Origin: Pardosa pseudoannulata
Lineage: Eukaryota > Arthropoda > Arachnida > Araneae > Lycosidae
Direction: 5' to 3'
DNA length: 64,000 bases
Assembly: GCA_032207245.1 (NCBI GenBank)
Contig: CM063502.1
Location: 73,790,869 to 73,854,868, forward strand
Shown: piece after piece, positions 53,051 to 64,000 of the stretch
Numbering within the stretch: the first letter of the stretch is position 1
How the letters are laid out: each line of letters begins with the position of its first letter
Made by a program: the position numbers and the translations under genes
The notes under the pieces: model-generated
The model's input: the letters and a program-made list of their open reading frames with translations, nothing else
The model's database searches: none
Told to the model about the DNA's origin: nothing

Positions 53051-53254
53051 TTTGATTGAAGAGGTTTGGTTTGGTTTGGAGTGCTACGGTCTACTTTTTG
53101 CAACACGAGTGCTAATGAGACCGGGAACTACAGCACAAAGCCGATTCCGAACGGCTACGAACATCCACGCCAGTGTGGGATTCGAACCCACGAACTCCGG
53201 TACCGAAGGCCAGCACCCTAACCAATCGGCCATCGTTTGGTTTGATTGAAGGGG
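53051..53254 (-). mobile_element. Best-preserved tRNA-derived SINE, with target duplication
   Basis: The SINE body is 53065-53240 (176 bp). It is flanked by TTTGATTGAAGAGG (53051-53064) and TTTGATTGAAGGGG (53241-53254), 13 of 14 identical. On the minus strand the A box is TGGCCGATTGG and the B box GGTTCGAATCC inside a perfect GTGGG/CCCAC T-arm. A conserved body and a (CCAAA)n-type tail follow. This copy is a good reference for the family in this window. Confidence 0.93.
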
Positions 53255-53686
53255 AGAAAGGTAAAGAAGACAAACTATTTGAGATAGATATGTAGTACTA
53301 TGCATTAAAAAAATAGTGTCTATATCTTTGGTAAAAATCAATTTGTGCTTTAATTGAAAAAAACAGCTTAATTCAATTTTACTTTATTGAATTTTTTTTT
53401 ACTTATTTGATTTATCAGGTACTTACCGCTTAATCTGACCTCCCCTTCGATCGCGACAGATATATTTGCGAGCTTGGTGAGAACATTTTTCGGAAGAATA
53501 AACGAAAGGAACCATCATGTTTTGTAATTTCCATAGATTTTACAGATTTCTTAAGACTTTGTCATTATAACTAAATAAACAATAATAAAATAGTTAAAAA
53601 AGGTTTAAAATATAACCAATTTAAGATTATCGAATATTCATTACTGAAAATTTTTGCCCCCCCAGTTGTAACTGCCAAGTTACGCC

Positions 53687-53690
<4 letters not shown>

Positions 53691-53768
<78 letters not shown>

Positions 53769-53793
53769 TACATATATATATATACATATATAT

Positions 53794-53842
<49 letters not shown>

Positions 53843-53844
53843 TA
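53691..53844. repeat. (TA)n microsatellite, right flank of the insertion
   Basis: TA with CA interruptions; together with 48246-48263 it corresponds to 21337-21440. Confidence 0.95.
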
Positions 53845-53925
53845 CAGGGTATCTGACAAAATACAATTTTTCAAATCCATGACTTTCCCTGATTTTAGCA
53901 GATCATTTTCCATGACTTTAAAAAT
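53845..53925 (+). mobile_element. hAT-like terminal fragment, allelic copy
   Basis: Partner of 21258-21336; starts CAGGGTATCTGACAAAATAC. Confidence 0.4.
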
Positions 53926-54022
53926 ATTTTGTTATAAGTATATATGAATAAAACTTCTATGTACATACAAATAAAATGTATGCTTTTAGAGAAATTACAA
54001 GAACTTATGATAAAAAATATTT

Positions 54023-54027
<5 letters not shown>

Positions 54028-54101
<74 letters not shown>

Positions 54102-54112
54102 GTGTGTGTGTA
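54028..54112. repeat. (TA)n(TG)n microsatellite
   Basis: Partner of 21059-21147. Confidence 0.95.
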
Positions 54113-54593
54113 TCTAAATTGTTGTAGTACCTACATACCTAAGTTTAATCATGTATCAATTTTCTGAATGCAATAAAAAAATCCCAATTTTAATTTAGGT
54201 ATTATCGAGATGACCATGAATAACAGCAAAACATAATAACCCTATAATGTTTATATATAATAGCCCTAAAGATAAACTTATATTTTGCACAAAAATCTTA
54301 ACTAATTTTCTATAATTTAAGAAAAAATCAGAATAATATACATTTACCCACGTATTAATCTTGCTTGTTTTGAGTTTCCTTGGCGAACAAGTTTTAATTG
54401 GCAATGTGGTCAATGGAATAATACATAAGTACCAAACTCAGTAACTTTAGCCAAAATATTTAGTGTTTCCCAATCAATAATAATTATTAACATTTCTATA
54501 TAAATCTCAAAATTTAATGCCTCAAAATAAAAATCTCTTATTTACTGAAAGTCCTAGTAACTCTTTACAGTAAAGATTTCCTCTCTTCCTCCA

Positions 54594-54704
54594 AAGTATG
54601 AATTTTCGAACGGCTGTAAACATCCATGCCAGCAGTGGGATTCAAGCCCACGAACTTCGGAACCGAAGAGCAGCGCCCTACCCATTTAGCCATCGATCGG
54701 TCGA
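54594..54704 (-). mobile_element. tRNA-derived SINE 5' half, allelic copy
   Basis: Partner of 20463-20575. The hairpin with the opposing partial head spans 54663-54726. Confidence 0.85.
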
Positions 54705-55226
54705 ATGGGTAGGGCGTTGCTCTTCGGGCAGCCTGATATTTGTTATGGCATTGTTTATGACATAATCACTGTTACTGCTGCTTTGCCATTCTAAAACCAG
54801 TTCTTCCATGCTTAGCAAATTTCTCCCTTTATATTTTAAGTGAGCTAGATAAGCTATCATAATATGTAATTGGAAATTAAGAGCAAAAATAATTAAATTA
54901 ATTATAATAAAATTTGTATTAATTCTAAAATTTATTAGTGTACCCCCCAAATGCCCTGCTTTCTGTTTCCATGTTTAAAATTCAAATATAGTTTATTTCT
55001 GAAAAGTACATGTAAATAATAGCTTTCCATACGCGGGGTTACACGGGTATACACTTAATAAGTTTTATTTGTATATTATGTAAACTTGTATTTTATACCA
55101 GGCGATCCCCCTCTTCACCCATGCTGATGTTTGCATTGATTTGTGTTCCTAATATTTTAATCAAGAATCTTATGGATATCTGTAACGGCATCTAGTAATT
55201 AAATCTAGCATTTAAAAATTAAAATA

Positions 55227-55369
55227 AAACGTTCCTATCTCCGATACTCCATACGCGACGCTGGTCTCTCAATATCAACCGGAGATCATCGCGCGGAGGC
55301 GACGCCGGACTGATAAGAGTGAAATCGCTGAGTCGCGTATAAGACGAGTTAATGTTTCTCGTGCTTTCT
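55227..55369. promoter_or_regulatory. Short CpG-rich island, allelic copy
   Basis: Partner of 19795-19935. The CpG-rich core and the inverted 9-mers are retained unchanged. Confidence 0.35.
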
Positions 55370-56204
55370 AAACAGTGTATCTTCAAGCATAACAAAAGAC
55401 AAAAACATGCATACGCATGTTACATATTAATATTGTTTGAGAAAAAAAAATTCCCTTCCTTCCTTCCAAAAAAAACTCCTTATTTTATACCCCCCCCCCC
55501 AAAAAAAAAAAAAAAAAAAAAAACATCGTTTTTTTATGACACTCGTCTGGGCTGGTATTTTAATACAAAAACCCGGGTTTTTTACAACCCTGATCAGATT
55601 CTCGGAAACGAATGTGGAGGGAGGGGGGGGGGGGTTCTAGTTGACCGAATATACGGGTGACAACGAAGCCTACCCTGGTCTTGTCTCATTAACACGAGAA
55701 AAAAACAGGTGACTGATCGAATTGTACTGCTGCGATAGAAATATTCGACCCTTCTGGTGCAGTGTACTCTGCCTTAATGAATGTTTTTCTACGCTCGTAT
55801 CTTCAACGGTTTTAATTCTCCCAACGAAATATACACGTGATCTCCGGCTGGACCAAGGACGTTCCGATATCATCTCCTTCCCTCCCAGTACTTTGTTATA
55901 TCCCAGGACGATGCGTACTTTTTTTTTCTTCTCAACCATCGGCAAATCAAGCGTAACGTGATACTGCACATCGGAGCACTAACACCTCCTGGTCAAGCCT
56001 TAGCAATTGTCTCGCAACGCAGTTACGGCGCCGTAATATGCCACGTGTCTCAGTGTACGAATAGATGAATTTGACTTTTTGTCCATAGCTCAAGAGGCGC
56101 TATGGACTAAAAGGAGAAGTATGCAGCCGCTTCCGTTCAGAATGGAAATTCACTTTCATCAGAGGCATTTTTTGATTTTTCTTTTAATTGGTAGCTTAGC
56201 GGAT

Positions 56205-56442
<238 letters not shown>

Positions 56443-57178
56443 ACTTCAAGCATATTTTCGAAACGAAAACTTCTCTACTTCTTGAATATTTGAAACAATT
56501 CCGTGGCATTTGCATCTGTCATATCAATTTAGATTTTTTTTTTTGCATATTTCCCTAACAAATTATGAAATAAAAGGTAGTAATATAAATATGTTGCAGT
56601 TTGTATAATCTGTCAATTCTGAGCTTAAAGAAATATTAAAAACATTTTGTGCATCTTAAAATTTAATAGGAATGATTGCGATATCAACTAAGGTTTTTAA
56701 TAATGTTTAAAAAGGATATTTACGAATCATTTTCTCGTAAAGCTACATTTGGAATAACTAATTATTCTAAACTTTTTTAAATAAATTATATATTTCCTTT
56801 ATATTTTAACTAATTATGCATACAAGTATTATGATTAAATTCGTTTTTTCTAAACCAGTAAAGGATTTAGTAAATTCCCTCCTCCCCTCCTTCAATAGTA
56901 CGGTTCAATTACGCAGAAGGCAATTTTTCTCCGTTGAGTACAAACCGGATTCACGGGAATGACATCAATTCGATTTTAACTCTCCGTAATGTAAAATAAG
57001 TCAATCAGACACGTGTGGAACACAAGCACATGTACAACTGGAATGGTGTGCAAGTCCAAAGTTTTCACAATTTAGAACTCTTTCGTTGAGTAAACAAACA
57101 AACCTCTGCACAATGTGTCTGAATGGTCAGAAAAAAAACGTATTCGTCCACCTTTTTTTTTTAGATGTATCCGGTTTT

Positions 57179-57358
57179 GGATTTGGTTTGGTTTGGAATG
57201 CTACAGTCAACTATTTTGTAACGCGAAGGCAAATGACATCGGGAACTACAGCTGAAAGCTCATTCCGAACGGTTACGGACATCCATCCTAGCAGCAGTAT
57301 TCGAACCCGCGAACTCTACTGAAGAGCAGTGACCTACCCATTTGATCATCGTTTGGCT
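57179..57358 (-). mobile_element. tRNA-derived SINE, allelic copy
   Basis: Partner of 13427-13595; it retains GTATTCGAACCCGCGAAC, which is altered in the left copy. Confidence 0.87.
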
Positions 57359-58096
57359 TAGATATCTCCGATATTTAGAGGTCTTAGAAAAAAATGTGTA
57401 GTAGCAAAAATGCATGGGTATGCTATGTGAATGTAATATATATCTAAATATTTAGTCCTTTTACTAATGAAATTAACTACTGCATATTATTTAAAAAAAA
57501 AACTTTAATACTTGAAAAAAAATTGGAATTTCTGGCCACATCTATTCAGAATGAACTCTAATAATTATAACTAATGATATAAATATATGAACTCTAATAA
57601 AATAATTTGTTAATTCTTAAATTGATGTATTAATTTTTAATACGTATAAATGTGTATTAATTTATTAATGTGTAAAATTATAAATGTGTATTAATTTTTA
57701 ACTTTTTGTTCTATTTTTACCATATTAATACTTAAAGATATTTTTGAGCATTTTGGGGATATTATTTTGCAGATAAATTGAACAGTTTATAGCTGGGGAA
57801 TATTTTTTATTTGGATGTTGAATTTTCATAAAAAAAAATTAGCGAATTTCTAAATTTAAATTAAGTTTTAATAACTTTAATAAATTCAAAATTTAAAACG
57901 AATTCCAGATTTATATTAAAGCATATTAGTGGTGTTTGGTAAACATTTTGTAAGAATCTATAACGAATTTAGTCTCTAGAAACATTTTAAAAAATAAGAA
58001 AATTCATAAAAAAAGTAATTTTTAACACATTGAATTTTATAATTAAAAAAACTATTTGTTAGATTTTCCTTATTTCTACTCGGGACGAGTCGTCCT

Positions 58097-58150
58097 CATT
58101 TGGACTCTATTTTCCTCTCGGAATGGACTCTATTTTCCTCTCGGTACGAC
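58097..58150. repeat. Short tandem duplication, right arm only
   Basis: ACTCTATTTTCCTCTCGG occurs twice here where the left arm (about 12700-12725) has one related copy. The left arm also lacks about 50 bp between this point and the SINE. Confidence 0.6.
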
Positions 58151-58211
58151 GACCCTACGACTGATGCGCTGTGGAAAATGCCACCTTTGCCACGCCCTAG
58201 TTATGGTCCTG

Positions 58212-58300
58212 GGCTAGAAACATCCATGAAAACAATAGGATTCGAATCTATGAACACAAGTATTGAAGACCAGTACTCTATCCATTCAGACATCGTTCTT
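58212..58300 (-). mobile_element. tRNA-derived SINE 5' fragment, allelic copy
   Basis: Partner of 12582-12660, with a fuller anticodon-arm region. Confidence 0.7.
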
Positions 58301-58820
58301 TCATATATACTTTTAAATAATTATATTAACTTTAATTTTGCATAATTTATATTAGGATACATATTATTTAAATCTATAAATACTATTAAATTTTTAATAC
58401 TTAATTAATTAAATTTTCCATTTAATTCTTATTAGACATTCTCATATATCTGTGCAAGATATGTCATGCATAGAATTAAAGTATTATGCATAGAATTAAG
58501 ATATACTATATACATGCAGTTAAGGAAGCTCATATATTTTATTCTAAACTTTTTTATAAAATGAGAATGATGGATTACTGTGTTGCTCCAATGATAAAAA
58601 CATTTCACTTTTAGTTATGCTAGTTTTTTCCTCAATACAAACTAAGACAAGGATAAACAAGAAACAAACAAGATCACAATACAAACAAGAGGCAAACTAA
58701 TTAATGTCTTAACTGCTGTTAGTACTTATGCATTGGTACCTGTCTCACATTATCAGGTGATTTCATTGATAAGATTCTCAAAACTTTTATACAATTGTGT
58801 AACAAGCTTCGAAACCAGTG

Positions 58821-58958
58821 GTGGTTTAGGGATGGTAGGTTGGCTCAGAGTGGTATGGTCTATTCTGAACAGAAATGAATATCCATGCCAGCAGTAGAAT
58901 TTGACTCTATGAACACCAGTACTGAAAATCCGTACTGTATTCATTTGGACATTGTTCG
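58821..58958 (-). mobile_element. tRNA-derived SINE, allelic copy
   Basis: Partner of 11664-11800. Confidence 0.75.
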
Positions 58959-59097
58959 TTCATTTATAATTTAAAGTAATTATCTGTACTTTATATAATT
59001 TATATTAAAACATATATTATTTAAATTTATGCATAATTGTAAATTGAAATTATTGATTAATTTATTTAAATTTATGCAATTTTAATTTATATAAGAC

Positions 59098-59247
59098 ATA
59101 TCTATATATATACACATATATATAAAATATATTATATATATATATATAATTAATTATATATGTATATAATATATATAGATAGATATACATATATATATAT
59201 GTATATGTATATATATGTATATATATGTGTGTGTGTGTCTGTGTGTG

Positions 59248-59289
<42 letters not shown>

Positions 59290-59290
59290 T
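59098..59290. repeat. Complex TA/TG/GA microsatellite
   Basis: Partner of 11255-11520; shorter, with an added GA tract (59270-59290). Confidence 0.9.
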
Positions 59291-59621
59291 GTATAAGTGT
59301 AAGATTTTATATGTAGAATAAAGGTATTATATATAGAATTAACATATACTACATATATGCAGCTAAGGATGCTCATATATTTTAAAAACTTTATAAAATA
59401 GGGATAACTGATTATTGTGTTGCCTCAACAATACAAATACATCACATTTAGTTATGCAAATTTCTGCTCAAAATAAGAGAGGAAAACTAACTGATGTCTT
59501 AACTATGCTGTCAGTGCCTGTATAGTGGTGCCTGTCCTACATTATCAGATGATTTTATTTAAAAGAATCTTTTCATACAACTGTGTGCAAGTGAAACTAT
59601 AGCCTTTGCGAAGAACAGCTT

Positions 59622-59756
59622 GGAAATGGATGGGAGGTTGGTTCAGAGTGCTATGTTCCAGTCTGAATGGCTGAGAACACCCCTGCCAGCAGTAGGACTC
59701 GAATCTATGAACACAAGCACTGAAGATCAACATTCTATCCATTCAGATATTGTTCA
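59622..59756 (-). mobile_element. tRNA-derived SINE, allelic copy
   Basis: Partner of 10797-10932. Confidence 0.8.
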
Positions 59757-60054
59757 TTCATTTTTAATTTTTAATAATTATATTACCTTTATAACTTTGT
59801 AAGTTATAAATTAAAACACAAAAAATTATATATTTACAATTATTGATTAATTTATTTCATTTTCTATTTAATTTTAATAAGATATATATCTATGTTCCTT
59901 TACTCTTTTAAGTAATTATATGAATGTTATATAATTTATATTAAAATATATATATTAATTGAATTTAAAAATAATTATTAATTAAAATATAAATCATAAT
60001 AAAAACTTATTTATTAATGTATTTAAATTTCTGTTTCAGTTTAATTTACATAAG

Positions 60055-60055
<1 letters not shown>

Positions 60056-60121
<66 letters not shown>

Positions 60122-60135
60122 GTGTGTGTGTGATA
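60056..60135. repeat. (AC)n(AT)n(GT)n palindromic microsatellite
   Basis: Partner of 10410-10501, with a longer CA part and shorter TG part. Confidence 0.95.
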
Positions 60136-60221
60136 TGTGATCTGTAGAAATAAGGTATATATAAAATTAAGATTTATTGTATACATTCAGCTAAGGAAGT
60201 TTTATTAAACTTTTTTAGGGG

Positions 60222-60362
60222 GGAAGTGCTGCTCTGAGTTTGGGATTTTGAATCCAACTACTGGCATGAATTTTCCTAGCCATTCAGAATCAATTTTAAC
60301 AGTACATCCTGGTCTCATTAGTTCTCATTTAGCAAAAAATAAATTGTAGCACTCCAAACTAA
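60222..60362 (+). mobile_element. tRNA-derived SINE, allelic copy
   Basis: Partner of 10182-10320. Confidence 0.75.
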
Positions 60363-60496
60363 TCATCTTCTGTAATAAATTTATAATTTTTAGAAAAGCC
60401 ATAAACTATGAGTGCTTTTTTTTCTTTAAAGCTTCACTACTTAGCAATGAGATCATGTCAGCCTATTGTACAGGCAATTAAAATTAACTTACTTTT

Positions 60497-61445
60497 TTAT
60501 TTATTGTATTGAGTATTATTACACATTCTACAAAAAAAAAATGGACCCTTAAGTTTTCAACAAACAAATTCAATATCAAATAATGTTTGAACAAACAGTT
60601 TTAATTAGCAGAAAACTATTACTGTTAATATTAAGGAAAATGTTTAAAATTTAGACTAAATTTATTTTCATTTAACAATTTTCTCTATTAGACCATTATC
60701 TAAATCTGAATTAAAAATCCAATTTTTAAGTAAACCCATTGCTATCCCAAATTACATTTCACACAATCAAATAAGAAACATACAGATTGTTTAATTTTAT
60801 ATAGGGATATTTTGAAATATTTAAAATTTAAATGAATTTTTTTTTCAAAATTTGCAATCAATAGGTACAAGTTTTAGTAAGTTTGGTGTCTTTAATCAGT
60901 TAAAAAAGTAATTTTTTTAATAAAATAATTTTTTGTAAATCTCTATTTTTATTATTGTATTGAGTATTATTACAAATTCTACAAAAAGAATGGAACAAAA
61001 TTTATAATCGTGTGTAGCCTTAAATTTTCAGCAAATAAATTAAATACCAAATAATGTTTGAACAAACAGTTTAAATTAGCAGAAAACTATTACTATTGAT
61101 ATTAAGGAAAATGTTTAAATCTTAGACTAAATTTATTTTTATTTAACAATTTTCTCTATTAAACCATTATCTAAATCTGAATTAAAAATCCACTTTTTAA
61201 GTAAACCCATTATTATCTCAAATTATATTTCACACAATCAAATAAGAAACATAAACAGATTGTTTAATTTTTTTTTTCAACTTTCTTGAATAGGAATATT
61301 TTGAAATAATTAAAATTTAAATTAATTTTTTTTTTAAATTCTCAATCGATAGGTACTAGTTTTAGTAAGTTTGATGTCTTTAATCAGTTAAAAATGTAAT
61401 TTTTTTTCTCCTAAAATAATTTTACATAAATCTGTATTTCTGCTA
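60497..61445 (-). repeat. Tandem duplication of ~0.45-0.49-kb units, allelic copy
   Basis: Partner of 9105-10045; both units present. Confidence 0.85.
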
Positions 61446-62167
61446 CTGTCTGAAATCAACGATATGTCATTTTATTATCCCTTTTTAAATTTTGTTGTAT
61501 TAATTAAATTTTTTAAAGTTGGTGTCGGAAGGTTTAATGTTTATCTACTGCGGCAAAATCGCTAGGGTCGGCCCCGACTCCTTTAGGCACTGAACCAATT
61601 ACTGATTACTGTCCCTTATTAGGGACAGCTAAAAATCATTTTGTATAAATTTTACTTTTTCTGGGAACGAGTTTTCCCATACCAGGAGATAGATAACATT
61701 CCTACAAACAATTCACCAAATTTTGAAATATCTCCTTTTATATATAATCCTTCTATTTGGATGGACATTTTATTTTTTAACCTCCCCCCCCCAAAAAAAA
61801 AATTAAGTTTCTCATTAGGTACATCGACAAAAAAGACCATAACTTTATCTATAATGAGGCTACTTTACAGTACTATATTGTCAAGTAATAAGGAATAAAT
61901 CAAAAAGTTTTTCTTTTTTTTTGTAAATAGCATCCTATCATATTCAAAATGACATCTGATCACTAATGCGTACAGCTGTAGTCCTCAAAATTGTTTAATT
62001 TTTATATTTGTTTTACTCAGTCCATAAAAGCTTAGATTTAAGATTATTACCAACATATACTGGGAAGAAATGATTCGAGCATTAAATTGACACCGCAAAA
62101 ATACATGGCACTAACAGTAGTTAAAACATAAAACAGAGAGAGAACACAAAAGAGAATTTTTACTTAC
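61446..62167. other. Partner of 8364-9104
   Basis: Holds the 8-bp hairpin and GC-rich block (about 61540-61630) and a C/A homopolymer pair near 61788. No gene. Confidence 0.45.
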
Positions 62168-62592
62168 CGGACGAAAGTCACGGGATTGTTGCTTCAAGAG
62201 AAGATAAAACACCAATTACAGAGCTAAGGAGAACTGTGTAAACTCGTTGATTTCACGACGGGACAGGCAATAGAAAGATAAAACACAGTTTGCAAAAGAA
62301 GAATAAAACACAGTTTGCAGGAGAAGGTTAAAACACAGTTTGCAATTGAAGGATAAAACATCGATTACAGAGCTAAAGACGACTCTGTAGGCTCGTTGAT
62401 TTCACGAAGGTACTGATAATAGTAAACTCTAACCACAGTAGATAAGAGACAAGACAGTAGACAAGAGAAGGTTAAAACACAGTTTGCAACTGAGGGATAA
62501 ACACCGATTCCAGAGATAAAGACGACTCTGTCTGTAGGCTCGTTGATTTCACGACGGCACTGATAATTGCAAAAGCTCTAACCACAGCAGTG
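62168..62592 (-). other. Candidate non-coding first exon, allelic copy
   Basis: Partner of 7940-8363, with the splice-donor sequence read as CCG|GTAAGTA on the minus strand ending at 62168. The three-unit structure is intact. A base change near 62597 creates a stop in the frame that is open in the left arm. Confidence 0.4.
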
Positions 62593-63372
62593 ACTTAACG
62601 GGATCTGGTTTTTTCCCTTTTTCTGGAAGGTGTGTGTGTAAGAGTGGAGGAGGGGGGAGGACATTCAGTAGGAGGTACTTTTGAGTGTGGATGAGTGATT
62701 AGCCAGTGGAGCATGCTTTTCAGCTTGAGGTTGGTCAGGATGATAATATTCTAGCCAATCAGGGACTTGCTTATTTCTCATAGTCATCTACGTCTTCGAT
62801 GACGGAAAACAGGAATGAAATGTTTTGTAGGTTAAAATCGCAGACTAGGTTTTTTGTTGGGTTCAAATATTAATTTCTTGTATTCTTTTCAAACTGCCTG
62901 TGGATTAGGGTCGTCTAAAAGATTTGTTCGATAGTTCTACGTGTTCATTGAGCTAATTTAAATTTGGATGGAGGGTTCTTGAGTAGGGTATTCTATGGCT
63001 AGTATATATATTGTAGCTAGAATATAGCTTGTATATATATTGCATACTGTCCATTAGAATAGCTTTTTTTCGTAATAATTTATTTTAGACATGCACACAT
63101 ACTTTATTATCCTAGGCACCGTTTGACTTCCACTTTATTTTTATCTAAAATATTGAGTTGTTAAACTTGCTTTTAGTTAATTGGATGTTTATGTAGGTTT
63201 CAGTTTCCATTTTACTCTGGAGCCGTTCGAAATCCCACTAAAGCAGTATATCGAACTAATAACACAAAAATTCACCACTGAAGACTGGTCAATGGTCCCA
63301 CTTTCAAAACATTTGGTAAAATTTAGGCATGTTTTAAAAATGTAAATGAATTAACTAATAACACAAAAATTA
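62593..63372. other. Partner of 7158-7939
   Basis: Contains the inverted CCAAT-type box (AGCCAATC near 62753) and purine-rich stretch upstream of the candidate exon. Otherwise nothing recognised. Confidence 0.4.
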
Positions 63373-63486
63373 ATTTTTTGCTGCAAGAGGACTATTGAGA
63401 CCGGGACATATGTCAGCAGTGGGATTCCAACCTATGAACTCTGGTACCAAAGAGCAGCGTCTTACTCATTCTTCAGTCATTCGCCA
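63373..63486 (-). mobile_element. tRNA-derived SINE, allelic copy
   Basis: Partner of 7044-7157. Confidence 0.75.
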
Positions 63487-63657
63487 ATATAATAATAGGA
63501 AACGAGGGAATGTACAAAAATTCAGATATTATAATTTTCAAAAACTTGAATTAAGTTAAAAATTACCACAAAGGCTTTCTTAATTGAGGAAATTTGGAAG
63601 TACTTGTTTACGACCAGCGGTTGCCCAGTAAAAGGTCGGCCGTGGATTTAAATATGG

Positions 63658-63735
63658 ACTGTGTGTGTGTGTTTGTGTATATATATTTATATGTGTGTGT
63701 GCGTGTGTATGTGTTTGTGTATATATTTGAAATTC
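63658..63735. repeat. TG-rich imperfect microsatellite
   Basis: Partner of 6802-6872. Confidence 0.8.
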
Positions 63736-63920
63736 ACTTATACGAAATATTCAATTATACGGGTTAAGTTCTCCGGCGAAACTCCCTTAACACCTATGCA
63801 ATAAAATATTCACTTATGCGAATATCCAATTATATGAAACATTCGCTTCACGAGGAATATTTGATCCCCTACGTAAATTTTATTCATTTATACGAAAGGA
63901 AAAAAAAATGTTTCAGAAAC
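63736..63920. mobile_element. pogo/Tigger-like terminal fragment, allelic copy
   Basis: Partner of 6600-6801, with the same degenerate direct repeats. Confidence 0.35.
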
Positions 63921-64000
63921 ACACTTAAATGTTGCATATTAACAACTCCCTACATTCTTCGTTTTACTTACAGAAATTTTGTATTATTCTTTAATAAATG

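Larger units (their letters stand above)
48264..53690. mobile_element. 5427-bp polymorphic insertion with inverted termini
   Basis: It interrupts a TA microsatellite whose intact allele is at 21337-21440. The left end is CATGGGCGTAATTTGG; the right end, reverse-complemented, is CAGAGGCGTAACTTGG (13 of 16 matching). G-runs follow on each side (GGGGGGGCAA in both). The target duplication is hidden by the TA tract. Contents in order: tandem array (48264-49640), a short unrecognised segment with a 63-codon frame (49937-50128), AT-rich DNA, a repeat shared with 12760-13120, a second tandem block (52150-52640), and two SINEs. No transposase or integrase is recognised, so it is either non-autonomous or a pair of related ends enclosing unrelated DNA. 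Confidence 0.78.

Noticed and set aside
55670..55969. Opposed 79- and 99-codon frames in the right-only segment
   Set aside because: Overlapping frames on both strands, no domain, and absent from the other haplotype. The GC-richer composition alone explains the lack of stops.

Overview
This window looks like intergenic and repeat DNA from a large, AT-rich animal genome, probably an invertebrate such as an arthropod or mollusc. The reasons are: no open frame longer than about 150 codons and none that I recognise; long (TA)n, (CA)n(TA)n and (TA)n(TG)n microsatellites every few kb; many diverged copies of a tRNA-derived SINE; and DNA-transposon footprints. I cannot name the species and I find no protein-coding gene that I would defend. 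The best gene-like signal is a possible non-coding first exon ending in a splice donor at 8363 (second copy at 62168, minus strand).

The dominant structure is a giant imperfect inverted repeat. Bases 6530-31717 reappear reverse-complemented at 37982-64000, still running at the window's end. The arms match closely (scattered substitutions, perhaps 1-2% by eye), differ in microsatellite length, and carry three large presence/absence differences. Collinear blocks are: 6530-14054 with 56706-64000; 19606-21440 with 53691-55568; 21440-31717 with 37982-48263. Left-only DNA is 14055-19605. Right-only DNA is 48264-53690 and 55569-56705. The right arm begins at the first base after a run of exactly 100 N (37882-37981). 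The simplest reading is two allelic haplotigs of one locus scaffolded tail-to-tail, a false duplication, rather than a biological palindrome. If so, the arm comparison is a free haplotype alignment of a heterozygous individual.

Layout: 1-6529 (copy outside the window, if any) has two copies of a microsatellite-bounded dispersed repeat, a hAT-like scrap, a SINE and a 988-bp inverted-repeat transposon with a GC-rich centre. 6530-31717 is the left arm, with SINEs, a locally tandem-duplicated AT-rich block, the candidate exon, a CpG-rich island, a SINE-head hairpin and a pogo-like element containing a hAT-like insertion. 31718-37881 is single-copy in the window and carries a 741-bp inverted-repeat element nested in a SINE, and a 3.1-kb hAT-like insertion inside a diverged second copy of the pogo-like repeat. 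37982-64000 is the right arm, including a 5.43-kb element inserted in a (TA)n tract whose empty allele is seen at 21337-21440.

There is no gene system in the usual sense. The informative biology is nested and polymorphic transposition, and most of the apparent novelty (the palindrome) is probably an assembly effect.
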